From Aquimarina megaterium XH134 (GTDB taxonomy: Bacteria; Bacteroidota; Bacteroidia; Flavobacteriales; Flavobacteriaceae), in NCBI RefSeq assembly GCF_000520975.1, contig NZ_JACB01000005.1, forward strand, positions 124,001 to 188,000: a stretch of DNA of 64,000 bases, given 5' to 3'. Below, in pieces: positions 25,972-35,148 of the stretch (its first letter is position 1; each line of letters opens with the position of its first letter). Below the pieces are notes generated by a model. That model was given only the letters and a program-made list of their open reading frames with translations, made no database searches and was not told the DNA's origin. A program made the position numbers and the translations under genes.

Positions 25972-27651
25972 TTATTTCTTTTGAAATTTCAAATTTGTTA
26001 CTCTTCCGGTGTCCAATCTAAAATCTGAAACTTTACCATAACTGTCCCTTTTAAAATGAAAAACTCCATATTCTTCATTAGAGAAAAGGTTCGTCATAAT
26101 CGAATTGAGAGGTGAAATTTCGATTTCATTTATATAAAGTACCAACAATTTATTTTTTATTTTTAATGTGTAATTAATATCTAATTCTTTGCTATAATAA
26201 GTACCTACAAAATCAATTAATTCCTCATTAGTATAATTTTTGGGGTGATACTCTTTTGAAATTATCGGCTTTCCTCCGTTTGCACTAAAAACCATAGTGT
26301 AATTTCCTTGTTCATTTTTGTCAAATTTCACCAGTACATCAGATCCAACATTAATCATTTTGAACTCATGCTTACTGATAGGGATTAAGTCACTTTCATT
26401 AGCCTCAGATCTATAATATCTTAGAGTGTCATTCTTTACATAAATCTTTCTAGTATATGAACCCTCGTCGTTCCAATAATGTCCAGAGAAATTTTCAAGA
26501 TCGTTAGTTTTTAAATGAATAAATTCTTGCTTAATATTGACTTTTTTGTCTTGGTTTTCAACTTCAGCATTTATAAAATTTTCTTTAAGAAACATATCAG
26601 TGATTTGAAAGGATTTACGCGTTGGGTTTGCATCATTTCTGTTAGCTAATATAATTACAGAAAACTTCTGTTTAGGAAATCGTATTAATTGTGCTTGATA
26701 ACCAGCGAGGGCCCCACCATGGCTCACAGTTTTTAATCCTTTATAAATTCCGTTATTCAATGCAAAAGCATATCCACTACTTTTTCCATTATTTAAAAGC
26801 CCTTCTTCATGCATTCTTTCAATAATTTCTTGTCCTCCTTTTCCAAGTTTATTATTATAAAAATTCTGATCCCATAAAAACAAGTCCTCTATGTTTGAAT
26901 ATATTCCACCAGAGCCAACAAGGTCAAATCTCATAATTAAATTATTAAATCCCTCTCCATTACTTTTTCTGTTATAACTGAAAACACGATTTTTAATCAG
27001 GTCAGTATTATCATCATAGAAAAGTGTGTTTTTCATACCTAGAGGCTGGAAAATATTCTCATGCGCAAATAATTTTAGGGATTGACCAGCCACTTTTTCT
27101 ACAATCATCGCCAGCATGAAATAGCAAGAATTGCTGTATAAATGTTTTTCTCCTGACAAAAAATTTAACTCTTCCTGTTTCTTTATAAGGCCATAGATCT
27201 CATCTGCATTTGTATCGTCAAGATAGTTTCTGCCTTTTAAATACATAAGGGTAAAATAGTCTCTAACACCACTCGTATGATGTATAAAATGTCTAATAGT
27301 CAAAGGAGTATCGTATTCTGGAAAATCAGGAAGGTATTTTTGAATTCTATCATCTAAGTTTAGTTTCCCTTGTTCTTCAAGAAGTAAAATACTAAATGTT
27401 ACAAACTGTTTAGAAACAGAACCAATATAAAAAACAGATGAAGGAGTTATTTCTATGTTGTGTTCCAAGTCACCAATTCCATATCCATTGGAATAAATCA
27501 GCTTACCATTTTTAATAATTCCTATGGCACCGCCTGGAACATCAGGTTTATTCCATTCCGAAAAGAGGTTGTCTATTGCTAGGTTTTCTTTAGGCTGTCC
27601 AAATGAGCAAATAGAAAAAGAAAGAAGGAATAATAATAAAATTTTTTTCAT
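25972..27651 (-). CDS. Serine hydrolase, beta-lactamase/PBP4-like family
   Basis: 559 residues with a signal peptide (ILLLFLLSFSICSFG). The beta-lactamase class C fold domain spans about 22-360, with the catalytic SxxK motif SVSK at 78-81, a YSN motif (HLYSNSCYFML) and an HGG motif (SHGGALAGYQ) in place of KTG. The C-terminal 180 residues form a beta-rich lipocalin-like extension often seen in this family. Such proteins hydrolyse D-amino-acid peptides or esters and are usually not antibiotic resistance enzymes. The gene lies near a BlaI/BlaR1 pair, but regulation by it is only a possibility. Confidence 0.87.
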   Translation of the reverse strand: MKKILLLFLLSFSICSFGQPKENLAIDNLFSEWNKPDVPGGAIGIIKNGKLIYSNGYGIGDLEHNIEITPSSVFYIGSVSKQFVTFSILLLEEQGKLNLDDRIQKYLPDFPEYDTPLTIRHFIHHTSGVRDYFTLMYLKGRNYLDDTNADEIYGLIKKQEELNFLSGEKHLYSNSCYFMLAMIVEKVAGQSLKLFAHENIFQPLGMKNTLFYDDNTDLIKNRVFSYNRKSNGEGFNNLIMRFDLVGSGGIYSNIEDLFLWDQNFYNNKLGKGGQEIIERMHEEGLLNNGKSSGYAFALNNGIYKGLKTVSHGGALAGYQAQLIRFPKQKFSVIILANRNDANPTRKSFQITDMFLKENFINAEVENQDKKVNIKQEFIHLKTNDLENFSGHYWNDEGSYTRKIYVKNDTLRYYRSEANESDLIPISKHEFKMINVGSDVLVKFDKNEQGNYTMVFSANGGKPIISKEYHPKNYTNEELIDFVGTYYSKELDINYTLKIKNKLLVLYINEIEISPLNSIMTNLFSNEEYGVFHFKRDSYGKVSDFRLDTGRVTNLKFQKK

Positions 27652-28039
27652 AGTCTGTTTTTATTAATTGTTGTTAATGATTAGTATAAAAATTTTTGAA
27701 ATTACTAGGAGGTGCAAATTTTCTATAGGAAAATGAGCCTTAGCAAACAGGTAAATAATTGAGATGAAAAATCAGCAATTGTTTATGTACTTTGCAGCCA
27801 GACGGTATATTTTTTGGCTTAGTTTTTAGCGCGATTTAGGTCTTAATTTTTCAATTTAGTTTTATCATGTCAGTTTTATCTTCAATAGAGTTCATCCATT
27901 GTCAAATATTTTAGCATGGGTAATGGTCATAGAACCATCTCGTTTTTTGATTGATTGAATTTTGGCTAGTGTATCATTTATGAATATTCAATTTTAGATG
28001 TTAAGAAAGAAGTTACTAAAAACCGTTTTAATAATTTTT
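27652..28039. other. Intergenic region with copied terminator sequence
   Basis: The right part (27941-27977) is an exact 37-base copy of 29605-29641. Degenerate hairpin sequence before it (27918-27942) resembles the terminator at 29580-29606. The rest shows no gene or RNA. Confidence 0.7.
27941..27977. repeat. 37-bp direct repeat, copy 1
   Basis: Identical to 29605-29641, lying beyond the 3' end of the S41 peptidase gene. It starts CGTTTTTTGATTGATTG and ends AGTGTATCAT. Weaker similarity continues on both sides. Confidence 0.9.
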
Positions 28040-29503
28040 TTACATTTTTGGTAATAGTTTTTTCAATGCAAATTCCAGAACAGCGTCATTACCCTCTAGA
28101 ATATCATATATAGAGTTTGATACATTGTAATCCGGGACAACACTTCTTTTCTGGATATGTTCATCTATAGTATACTCTGCATGTAGTAAAGGTAAATAGA
28201 TTGCTGTTTCAGTATGATCTCCTTTGATAGAAATTTGACGCACACCGTTACTAATACCTGCATATCCATAGGTTTCTGTTCCAACTAAGTCTGCATTTGT
28301 ATATTCTTTTAGTAAGCCAGCAGCAATACCAGCAGCTGAAGTGGTACCACCATTGATCAGAACGATCAGCCTTCCTTTATAACGATACTCTTCAATTGGA
28401 TCATAACTCATCAAATCACGTAATAATTCATGTTTTGTTACTTTGAAAGTACCGTCTTTTTTTCTCTTTAATCCAAAGGATTCATTCAAATTAAGTGTAT
28501 TGCCAGTTATTTCTACAAGGTATTTATCATCCACCAAAGTCATTATTTCTTTTGCAGGAATGATAGGTTGATCAATAAAATATTGAAGCAAGTAAGCTGC
28601 ATTACTTGCTTTTCCACCTCCATTATTTCTTAAATCGATTATTAAGTTTTTAATATTTTTATCAGAAATTTTTTTGAAACATTGCTTATAAAAATCAGGA
28701 TAAGTATTTTCGGGTTCATCGTAACCATCTTTTATAAACTGGTTTATTTTCAGATAAGCATAATTTTCCTTATTTATCTCAAAGTTAAAAGCTTTTTCAG
28801 GCGCTGTTTCTGGCAGATATTTCTTAGATGCTCTAGTTTCATAAACCTCTTTTGAAATTGCTTCAATTTTTGTCTTTATAATTTTCTTGGTTTTATAGTC
28901 TCTATACACAAGGTTATATGTAGGTTGTTCTCCAAATATCTCGGGATAGAGTCTGTAAAACGATTTGTATGGCCCTCCTAACCAATGTTGCATACCACTT
29001 TGACTTTCACCATCAGAAGAATAATGTGCTAAAATGTTAACAATAATCTCATTACTCAAGTTGCTATCAATAGATAGGATTTCGGATCCTTCGGGAATTT
29101 CTATAGAGCTAAGATTTTTCACTATAAAAATACGTTCATCCTTAATATATACTTGAAAGGGGAGTCTTTTTTGATTATTGATAACACTTCCGAGTTTGCC
29201 GAATGTATATGCTTGTGTATGTCCATCATGTATATTCGCTATCAATTGAAGAACAATTCTATAAAATATCTTGGCTTCCATTGGTTTGGAAGTTTGCAAC
29301 ATCAAATCGTTCATCATTTGATTAAACTCTTCGTGGTTTTGATGTGTATAAGTTCCAGGGTGAATTTTAATGAGCGCCGTTTTAAATTTTTCTAAGTCAG
29401 CCTGCATTTGTTCAGGTTGATAAACTATGGACTCTTGTGCTCTTCCTGTAACCATATACATGCTCAAGAAGCTTATTAGTACTACCCAGTACATCCTATT
29501 CAT
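28040..29503 (-). CDS. S41 family peptidase, exported
   Basis: 487 residues with a signal peptide (VVLISFLSMYMVTGRAQ). The C-terminal half is an S41 (C-terminal processing peptidase) catalytic domain: NLIIDLRNNGGGKASNAAYLL, then INGGTTSAAGIAAGLLKEY with the probable nucleophile serine in TTSAAG, and GYAGISNG. The N-terminal region lacks an obvious PDZ signature but has SIEIPEGSEILSIDS, which resembles a PDZ strand. Probably a periplasmic peptidase of unknown target. It lies downstream of blaR1 on the same strand but is separated from it by a strong hairpin. Confidence 0.85.
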   Translation of the reverse strand: MNRMYWVVLISFLSMYMVTGRAQESIVYQPEQMQADLEKFKTALIKIHPGTYTHQNHEEFNQMMNDLMLQTSKPMEAKIFYRIVLQLIANIHDGHTQAYTFGKLGSVINNQKRLPFQVYIKDERIFIVKNLSSIEIPEGSEILSIDSNLSNEIIVNILAHYSSDGESQSGMQHWLGGPYKSFYRLYPEIFGEQPTYNLVYRDYKTKKIIKTKIEAISKEVYETRASKKYLPETAPEKAFNFEINKENYAYLKINQFIKDGYDEPENTYPDFYKQCFKKISDKNIKNLIIDLRNNGGGKASNAAYLLQYFIDQPIIPAKEIMTLVDDKYLVEITGNTLNLNESFGLKRKKDGTFKVTKHELLRDLMSYDPIEEYRYKGRLIVLINGGTTSAAGIAAGLLKEYTNADLVGTETYGYAGISNGVRQISIKGDHTETAIYLPLLHAEYTIDEHIQKRSVVPDYNVSNSIYDILEGNDAVLEFALKKLLPKM

Positions 29504-29579
29504 TTTTATTGTTTTAATAATAATTGAAAACTCCTGAAATAGTTTAATGTTATGGTTGATTATTAGTTCATTGAAAAAA

Positions 29580-29612
29580 CGGGAATGGAATTAATAACCA
29601 TTCCCGTTTTTT
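29580..29612. terminator. Bidirectional-type terminator after the BlaR1-like gene
   Basis: CGGGAATGG (29580-29588) pairs with CCATTCCCG (29598-29606), with A-run before and T-run after, so it can work on either strand. It ends the blaI-blaR1 transcript on the minus strand. Confidence 0.88.
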
Positions 29613-29641
29613 GATTGATTGAATTTTGGCTAGTGTATCAT
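29605..29641. repeat. 37-bp direct repeat, copy 2
   Basis: Exact copy of 27941-27977. It includes the end of the terminator hairpin and runs to seven bases before the blaR1 stop codon. Confidence 0.9.
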
Positions 29642-29647
29642 ATATAT

Positions 29648-32320
29648 TTAAAAATAAATTTTGATTCTAATAGCTTGCTCTAACGAAATATCTTTATCCT
29701 GTTCTTTTAAGGATTTTATAAATTCTGGTGTAACATTATGGATTTTAAGACTCTTGGCTTGGTCAGCTGTTATATTTTTAAACCCTATATCTTTAAAAGA
29801 TTGTACAAACTCTGGGGTAACTCTGTGAATTTTAAAACTCATGATATCATCTAGAGGAAGGTCACCGAATTGTGTCTTTTTGAATTCCTTAATATACTCT
29901 GGAGATACATTATGAATTTTAAGAGATATTAATTTGCTTATAGAGATATTAGAATATCCTATTTTTACATATTCTGAAGCGGAATTAGGAGATACGTTAT
30001 GTATTTTTAATGATTTTGCATCATCTAAAGAGATATTTTTATATCCAGCTTTTTTAAACGAATCAATAAAATCTGGAGTTACATTATGAATTTTTAAAGC
30101 AACTACATCATTTAGAGGAATGTTGTTGTAACCAGCTTTATTGAACATTTTAACAAATTCTGGTGTAACATTGTGTATTTTTAATTTGATAATATCATCA
30201 ACAGGTACATTGTCATAACCAAGTTGTTTAAATTGTTTTATAAAATCATTTGGTGTTTGTTGATTATCCTGTGAGGCACCACGGCTATTGGTAGAACTGG
30301 ATAAGGTATTTTGATCTCTTTTGCTCTTAGAGGAAGAAAAACCTTTAGCTGTTTTTACCTGACCTGGTGTGATATCATGAATCTTTAGTTTTATAGCTTC
30401 TTGTAATGAAATATTATTTTGCCCCGCTTTTTTATAAGCCTGTATAAGTTCTGGAGTTACTCCATGAATTTTTAATTTTTTAGCTTCCTGTAAAGTAATA
30501 TTAGGATATCCAGCTTTCTTGAAATTATTTATGTATACCGGAGTAACGTTATGAATTTTAAGATTTTTAGCTTCTCGTACAGTGATATTAGTATGCCCAG
30601 CCTTTTTAAATGACTCAATAAAATCTGGAGTCACATCATGAATCTTTAATTTCATATAATCATCAAGAGACAGGTTCCCGTAACCATTATTTCGATACGA
30701 TGTAACAAATTCAGAGGATACATTATGGATTTTAGCTTTTGTAATCTTTTTTAAAGACGTTTTATTACCATTTAAAGTATTGATAAATGAAATATAGGCA
30801 ACATCAACGTCAAATAAATTAAGCTTACTTACCTCTTCCATTGTATAATTCTCATAACCTAATCGTGCAAGTTCTTTTCTATACATTTTTAGTTTATCAA
30901 GAGGAAGCGATTTATGAATAATATCTTCAAAATCATCTTGATCTATTTTTAGATTTTCACGCTTTAAATAACTAAGGTAATTGTTGTCAAAACCAGTAAG
31001 GAAACAATGTACCAAATCTTTGTTGTCTACATGTAAACCATAAGCTTTGAGCGATTTAATAAACGATTCATTAGGAGTAAATTCATATCTTCCGTCACCT
31101 ATTTTGTTGTCAAACCGCCCCACATAAGTTATAGTTCCGGCATCTTTGGTGATTTTAAATTGTTGTCGATCTCCACTGGGGAAATCTTTAAAATATATGG
31201 GGTCATAGCATCTGGTCATAGACCAGAAATTTCGTTTAAGAGGCTCTGCACTTCTGTACATAATGCATAATTTACCTCCACCAACTTCGGCATCCCATAC
31301 TCCTTTGGTAAAGTTGTTCTGAGCACTAGATGATATAGATTCTTTTCTCGAATCTATAGTCGTATCTATAGAGTCTTTATCATGATCGGCTAATGTTTCA
31401 TTGGGTTTTACCGGATTAAAAGAAAATACGGTGATAGCTAGTAGTGGAATAATGATTAGGTATTTCCACCCTGATTTTGATGTTGATTTTTTAGAATTCA
31501 TCATAAGGATTCGTTTTTTGAGAAATGATTGATTGTAACTTGTTGCCAAACCTGTTGGCATATTTGGGGTGGAGACTTTTAAGAGATTCATTTGATAAAT
31601 TTCTCTGTCTTCACCTATATTAAGCATATTATTGTCGGTTAGGTATTCTAGATTGTTATCGATAGCTCTGCGATATAACCAGGCAAAAGGATTAAACCAT
31701 TGCATCATCACTAATAACTCTACTAATAACATATCGATACTATGTCTACCTTTGATATGTACTTGTTCGTGTTTTAAGATTTGTAAATACGTATCAGGGT
31801 TATATTGACTGGGATTCATAAAAATTCTATTCCAGAACGAGTAGGGGGCATGTTTTTTATCGGTTTCTACAATTTTATAGTCATCAACTTCTATGGTTGG
31901 ATATTTAGAAATACGATATAATAAAACTCCTAATTGGATGATAAAATGAATACCAAATACCAATATACCTAGTATATAGATGTATAGTATAACCGATTTC
32001 CAATCTAAAAATTTGCTAACAGAAGTAGTACTGATGCCAGAAGTATCTGTGGTCGATATATTTTCAATTTTTGTGGTTGTTTCTGGTATTTTATAATCTG
32101 TAACAACAGAATTTGAAGGTTGTACTTCTACTTCTTGAAATAGAGCACTTTTAAATGATAAACTTTCAGGGATCGTAATAAAAGGTAAAGTAAATGAAAG
32201 TATAACTAATGATATCAATACCCATCTGTTTAAATGGTAAAAGGTCTCTTTGGAAAGAAAAAATCTATAAATAATATAAGATAATCCTATTAATGCCGAG
32301 CTATGTATGATATAGTCCAT
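29648..32320 (-). CDS. blaR1: BlaR1/MecR1-like M56 antirepressor with 29-residue repeats
   Basis: About 890 residues. The N-terminal part has membrane helices near 5-22, 35-50, 110-135 and 285-300, with an M56 zinc peptidase site HEQVH at 184-188 and a further Glu near 225 (NLEYLTD). M56 proteins cleave or inactivate BlaI-type repressors when a signal is received. After a linker, residues 529-889 are built from a repeat of exactly 29 residues (consensus KIHNVTPEFIxSFKKAGY, then NISLxDAxxL) beginning at Lys 529, 558, 587, 616, 645, 713, 742, 771, 800, 829 and 858, with one 39-residue insert. No penicillin-binding domain is present, so the signal is probably not a beta-lactam. Its start overlaps the blaI stop by one base (TAATG). 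Confidence 0.9.
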   Translation of the reverse strand: MDYIIHSSALIGLSYIIYRFFLSKETFYHLNRWVLISLVILSFTLPFITIPESLSFKSALFQEVEVQPSNSVVTDYKIPETTTKIENISTTDTSGISTTSVSKFLDWKSVILYIYILGILVFGIHFIIQLGVLLYRISKYPTIEVDDYKIVETDKKHAPYSFWNRIFMNPSQYNPDTYLQILKHEQVHIKGRHSIDMLLVELLVMMQWFNPFAWLYRRAIDNNLEYLTDNNMLNIGEDREIYQMNLLKVSTPNMPTGLATSYNQSFLKKRILMMNSKKSTSKSGWKYLIIIPLLAITVFSFNPVKPNETLADHDKDSIDTTIDSRKESISSSAQNNFTKGVWDAEVGGGKLCIMYRSAEPLKRNFWSMTRCYDPIYFKDFPSGDRQQFKITKDAGTITYVGRFDNKIGDGRYEFTPNESFIKSLKAYGLHVDNKDLVHCFLTGFDNNYLSYLKRENLKIDQDDFEDIIHKSLPLDKLKMYRKELARLGYENYTMEEVSKLNLFDVDVAYISFINTLNGNKTSLKKITKAKIHNVSSEFVTSYRNNGYGNLSLDDYMKLKIHDVTPDFIESFKKAGHTNITVREAKNLKIHNVTPVYINNFKKAGYPNITLQEAKKLKIHGVTPELIQAYKKAGQNNISLQEAIKLKIHDITPGQVKTAKGFSSSKSKRDQNTLSSSTNSRGASQDNQQTPNDFIKQFKQLGYDNVPVDDIIKLKIHNVTPEFVKMFNKAGYNNIPLNDVVALKIHNVTPDFIDSFKKAGYKNISLDDAKSLKIHNVSPNSASEYVKIGYSNISISKLISLKIHNVSPEYIKEFKKTQFGDLPLDDIMSFKIHRVTPEFVQSFKDIGFKNITADQAKSLKIHNVTPEFIKSLKEQDKDISLEQAIRIKIYF

Positions 32321-32679
32321 TATTTCTTGTTTTTTATCAGTTGAATTATTTCTTCTAATTCGTCGGTATTTATCTTTTCTTCCTTAGCAAAGAATTTAAC
32401 CAAAGCCAAAGGAGAATTGTCAAAATAATTGTGTACTACCTCACCTAATACTTCTTTTTGATACTCATCTTTTGATACTAGAGGATAATACTGAAAACTG
32501 TTTCCGTAGGCTACATGACTGATAAATCCTTTTTCTTCTAAAATTTTTACAATCGTAGCAGTAGTATTGTAATGCGGTTTAGGGTCAGAAAGCTCTTCAA
32601 TGATTTCTTTTATAAATGCCTTTTCCAATTTCCACAGACTTTGCATAATCTGTTCTTCTCTTTTGGCTAATTTTTGCAT
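32320..32679 (-). CDS. blaI: BlaI/MecI-family transcriptional repressor
   Basis: A winged-helix repressor of the BlaI/MecI/CopY family: MQKLAKREEQIMQSLWKLEKAFIKEI, then the recognition region PHYNTTATIVKILEEKGFI, and a C-terminal dimerisation part. Start chosen at ATG 32677-32679 (119 residues) rather than the ATG at 32698-32700, because the latter lies inside the predicted -7 element and would precede the transcription start. The gene is translationally coupled to blaR1. Two operator palindromes cover the promoter, so the pair is autoregulated. Confidence 0.93.
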   Translation of the reverse strand: MQKLAKREEQIMQSLWKLEKAFIKEIIEELSDPKPHYNTTATIVKILEEKGFISHVAYGNSFQYYPLVSKDEYQKEVLGEVVHNYFDNSPLALVKFFAKEEKINTDELEEIIQLIKNKK

Positions 32680-32697
32680 AGTATCAATTTTATGAAG

Positions 32698-32728
32698 CAA
32701 ACTTACTACTAATCTTTTAGTTTTGCAA
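32698..32728 (-). promoter_or_regulatory. Promoter of blaI-blaR1
   Basis: On the minus strand TTG (32726-32728) and TAAGTTTG (32698-32705) are separated by 20 bases, an exact match to the Bacteroidota -33/-7 pattern. Transcription should start near 32690. Confidence 0.82.
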
Positions 32729-32763
32729 CTAATTAATTAGTAGTACAACTAATTAATTAGTAG
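32726..32763. promoter_or_regulatory. Twin BlaI operator
   Basis: CAACTAATTAATTAGTAG occurs twice, at 32726-32743 and 32746-32763, 20 bases apart, about two helical turns. Each copy contains the 14-bp palindrome ACTAATTAATTAGT (32728-32741 and 32748-32761). The first covers the -33 element. A related half site TTACTACTAAT lies at 32703-32713. The location and symmetry fit two BlaI dimers binding side by side. Confidence 0.85.
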
Positions 32764-32908
32764 TTTTGCTGTGTTAAGTACCGATTTTAAAAGGTTTTTA
32801 GAGGATGTTAAAAAAATGATAATGTATTTTAGAAAAGTAAATTTCTAAGAAAGGTATTACGGTTTTAAAAATAATTATTGTTTTTTTTAGAGTATAAGAG
32901 GTACATAT

Positions 32909-33547
32909 CTATTCTAACAATAACTGTAAATCATCACGATTGAGTAGTTCGGGGGTATATTCTGTTACAACCCCATAATTAAAAAATGCACTTTTCATCT
33001 TTGTGCTATCTTCAATTAGGTCAAATATATTGGTGTAAAAACGTTCTACTTTATCACCTTTGGTATGCATGATAAGCGATGAAGCAGTAGTGATATATTC
33101 ATCTTCTTGATATTCTTTTAACTTTAATAGTTTAAAATCGATCTTGGGTGCAATTGATGTGATATTGGCTAACTTAATTGATTTAGAATATGATGTACAA
33201 TCAAAACAAACTATTAATTTTTTCTGATTTGATTTTAACCGATAGGTAATGGTGATTTCTTTATTAACTAATTTTTCAAAACCATTCATATCTATAAATG
33301 CCAAGGTATCCTTAGTATTTGTTTTAACTGTTAGAACTGTGGTGAGGTAATCATCGGGCATGATTAATGTTTCTTCAACCGATAAAACTGTTGCTTTTAT
33401 AGTATTAATTTTGTCATCCTGACTATGAGTCGTAACTATCTGGTTGGTCATTTTTGATTGGCTACTACTTTCTTTTGAGTTTTTATTAGTGTTACAAGAG
33501 AAGCAACAAATCAGGATAATAGATAAAAAGCATGTATTTATTTTCAC
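32909..33547 (-). CDS. Hypothetical lipoprotein
   Basis: 212 residues with a clear lipoprotein signal (SIILICCFSCNTNK; acylated Cys about residue 18). The mature part has a beta-rich central region of alternating hydrophobic residues and an all-hydrophilic N-terminal linker rich in S, K and N. No catalytic motifs and no recognised family. It stands alone between blaI and the methyltransferase gene, with 183 non-coding bases before the latter. Confidence 0.65.
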   Translation of the reverse strand: MKINTCFLSIILICCFSCNTNKNSKESSSQSKMTNQIVTTHSQDDKINTIKATVLSVEETLIMPDDYLTTVLTVKTNTKDTLAFIDMNGFEKLVNKEITITYRLKSNQKKLIVCFDCTSYSKSIKLANITSIAPKIDFKLLKLKEYQEDEYITTASSLIMHTKGDKVERFYTNIFDLIEDSTKMKSAFFNYGVVTEYTPELLNRDDLQLLLE

Positions 33548-33730
33548 GACATTGTTTTATATAACATATAATTTGTTATAAATGTAATACATAAATGCTA
33601 TACGAGAATACCCTGTTTTCTGGGAAAATGTTGTTATCGTATTTTAAGAGTAGGAAAACAGAATATTTCTAAGATCTGTACCGTTTCAGATTAAGAATAT
33701 ATCGAATTCGTAAAAAGTATACCGTAGTTT

Positions 33731-34387
33731 TTAATCTTTATCTCTTGATTTTTTCTTCCCGATTAACAGTGTGTTGGTTCCTTGAACTTGATTGTGTTGT
33801 GAAAATTCTATATCGGGCTTAACCATAGATGTAAGAGAATCGATTTTGATGTTTTCCTTCAAATTAATTCCAGCATTAAACACGATTTGTCCTTCAGGTT
33901 TTAATAAGGGAATAAGGTTTTTCCAGAATTGATTTTCATAAAACTGCTGAGGGACTTGATTATCGATAAAAATATCGATGATTATAATTTCAAATTGTGA
34001 TGCACAACGACCAACATAGAAAAAAGCATCTTCACAAATGATTTCGAGATTGTGATTATTGGTTATATTAAATTCATTTTTAGCAATTTCGATAACTACT
34101 TCATCAATTTCTACAGCGGTAATTTTTCCTTGATGGTCAAATGTATTTCTAAGAGGTTCTATTACACTCCCACCGCCAAGTCCTAGTAAAAGAATTTCGC
34201 TATTAGCAGAAATATCTATTAGTGAAAGTCCGTAACTAAGTAATTTTTGTAGCGATCCGTAGGAGTAATTTGCATTTTGACTATCCAGTACTTTTTTACC
34301 ATTTATCCATGTGAGTTCTAATGTTCCATTAATTTGTGAGGAAACCTCTTTGGTGAATGGCCATAGATAACTTAATAATCTCTTCAT
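33731..34387 (-). CDS. Spermidine synthase-like methyltransferase-fold protein
   Basis: 218 residues of the spermine/spermidine synthase fold: SEILLLGLGGGSVIEPLR is the glycine-rich nucleoside-binding loop, then ITAVEIDEVVIEIAKNEF, EIICEDAFFYV and IIIDIFIDNQVPQQFYENQFW. The protein is shorter than true spermidine synthases and lacks their full N-terminal beta domain. The acidic DxFxD region resembles the active-site loop but substitutions are present. A polyamine role is uncertain; it may act on another small molecule. Confidence 0.75.
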   Translation of the reverse strand: MKRLLSYLWPFTKEVSSQINGTLELTWINGKKVLDSQNANYSYGSLQKLLSYGLSLIDISANSEILLLGLGGGSVIEPLRNTFDHQGKITAVEIDEVVIEIAKNEFNITNNHNLEIICEDAFFYVGRCASQFEIIIIDIFIDNQVPQQFYENQFWKNLIPLLKPEGQIVFNAGINLKENIKIDSLTSMVKPDIEFSQHNQVQGTNTLLIGKKKSRDKD

Positions 34388-34440
34388 GTATTTCTGTACG
34401 TAAAACCTGGTTATTTAATGCCTCGCGATCGATATTGTCT

Positions 34441-34851
34441 TTAAGCATACATACCTAGTGCTGTAATACCAGCTTCGGCTACCGCATGATCGTTTTCTAT
34501 GCTACTACCACTTACTCCAATAGCTCCTATTATAGTTCCCGAATTGTTTTTAATAGGAACACCCCCAGGAAAAGTAATTAGCCCGCCATTAGAATGTTCT
34601 ATATTATATAAAGGACCTCCAGGTTGTGAAAGCTCCCCGATAACACCAGTATTTTTACCAAAAAGACAAGCCGTTCTTGCTTTTTTAATTGAAATATCAA
34701 TAGAACCTATCCAGGCCTGATCCATACGTGCAAAGGCAATAAGATTTGCACCAGAATCTACTATTGCAATATTCATTTGTGTATGTATAGCGATCGCTTT
34801 TTCCTTTGCAATGGTAATGATTTTTTCTGCTTGTTCTAGAGTGATGTTCAT
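34441..34851 (-). CDS. GlcG/HbpS-type haem-binding family protein
   Basis: 136 residues from ATG 34849-34851 ([19 protein letters not shown]), the usual family start; a longer frame begins ten codons earlier. Features of the GlcG/HbpS (DUF336) fold include [50 protein letters not shown] and [22 protein letters not shown]. Members bind haem or act as accessory proteins in glycolate or corrinoid pathways; the role here is not known. It lies 53 bases upstream of the methyltransferase gene and may be co-transcribed. Confidence 0.85.
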   Translation of the reverse strand: MNITLEQAEKIITIAKEKAIAIHTQMNIAIVDSGANLIAFARMDQAWIGSIDISIKKARTACLFGKNTGVIGELSQPGGPLYNIEHSNGGLITFPGGVPIKNNSGTIIGAIGVSGSSIENDHAVAEAGITALGMYA

Positions 34852-35116
34852 TATTGTTTTGTTTGTAAAATTGCGATTCAAAAATAAAGCTAAATGTTTA
34901 ATTTTATGATCTAGAAAAGAAAAGATTATTAGATTTAAATCTAATTAGTATTGTTTAGGAGTTTTGCCCATTTTTTTGTTTTTACGGTACCCATACATAA
35001 TAATACCTCACACTTTTGAATAGGTTGAAAATCAACTATAAATCATTTAATCAAGCCGAAAACCTTAGTTTATTTGCTTGATCTTAATGGGTGTATACTG
35101 TTGATTTACATTAATT

Positions 35117-35124
35117 TAGGTTTG
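35117..35124 (+). promoter_or_regulatory. -7 element before the first Cys-rich peptide
   Basis: TAGGTTTG is an exact TAnnTTTG match 25 bases before the ATG at 35149. The corresponding place before the second gene reads TAGGTGAT, which is weaker. GTGTATACTGTTG occurs upstream of both genes (35091-35103 and 35490-35502). Confidence 0.55.
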
Positions 35125-35148
35125 TATTAATTTAAAAATATTTACACG

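Noticed and set aside
25972-32679. A beta-lactam resistance cassette (serine hydrolase with BlaR1/BlaI)
   Set aside because: The hydrolase has the general PBP4-like form, BlaR1 has no penicillin-binding domain and a terminator plus an S41 gene lie between; the link is not supported.
34882-35148. A small RNA or extra peptide gene upstream of the first Cys-rich peptide
   Set aside because: No open frame with a leader or a stable structure could be found.
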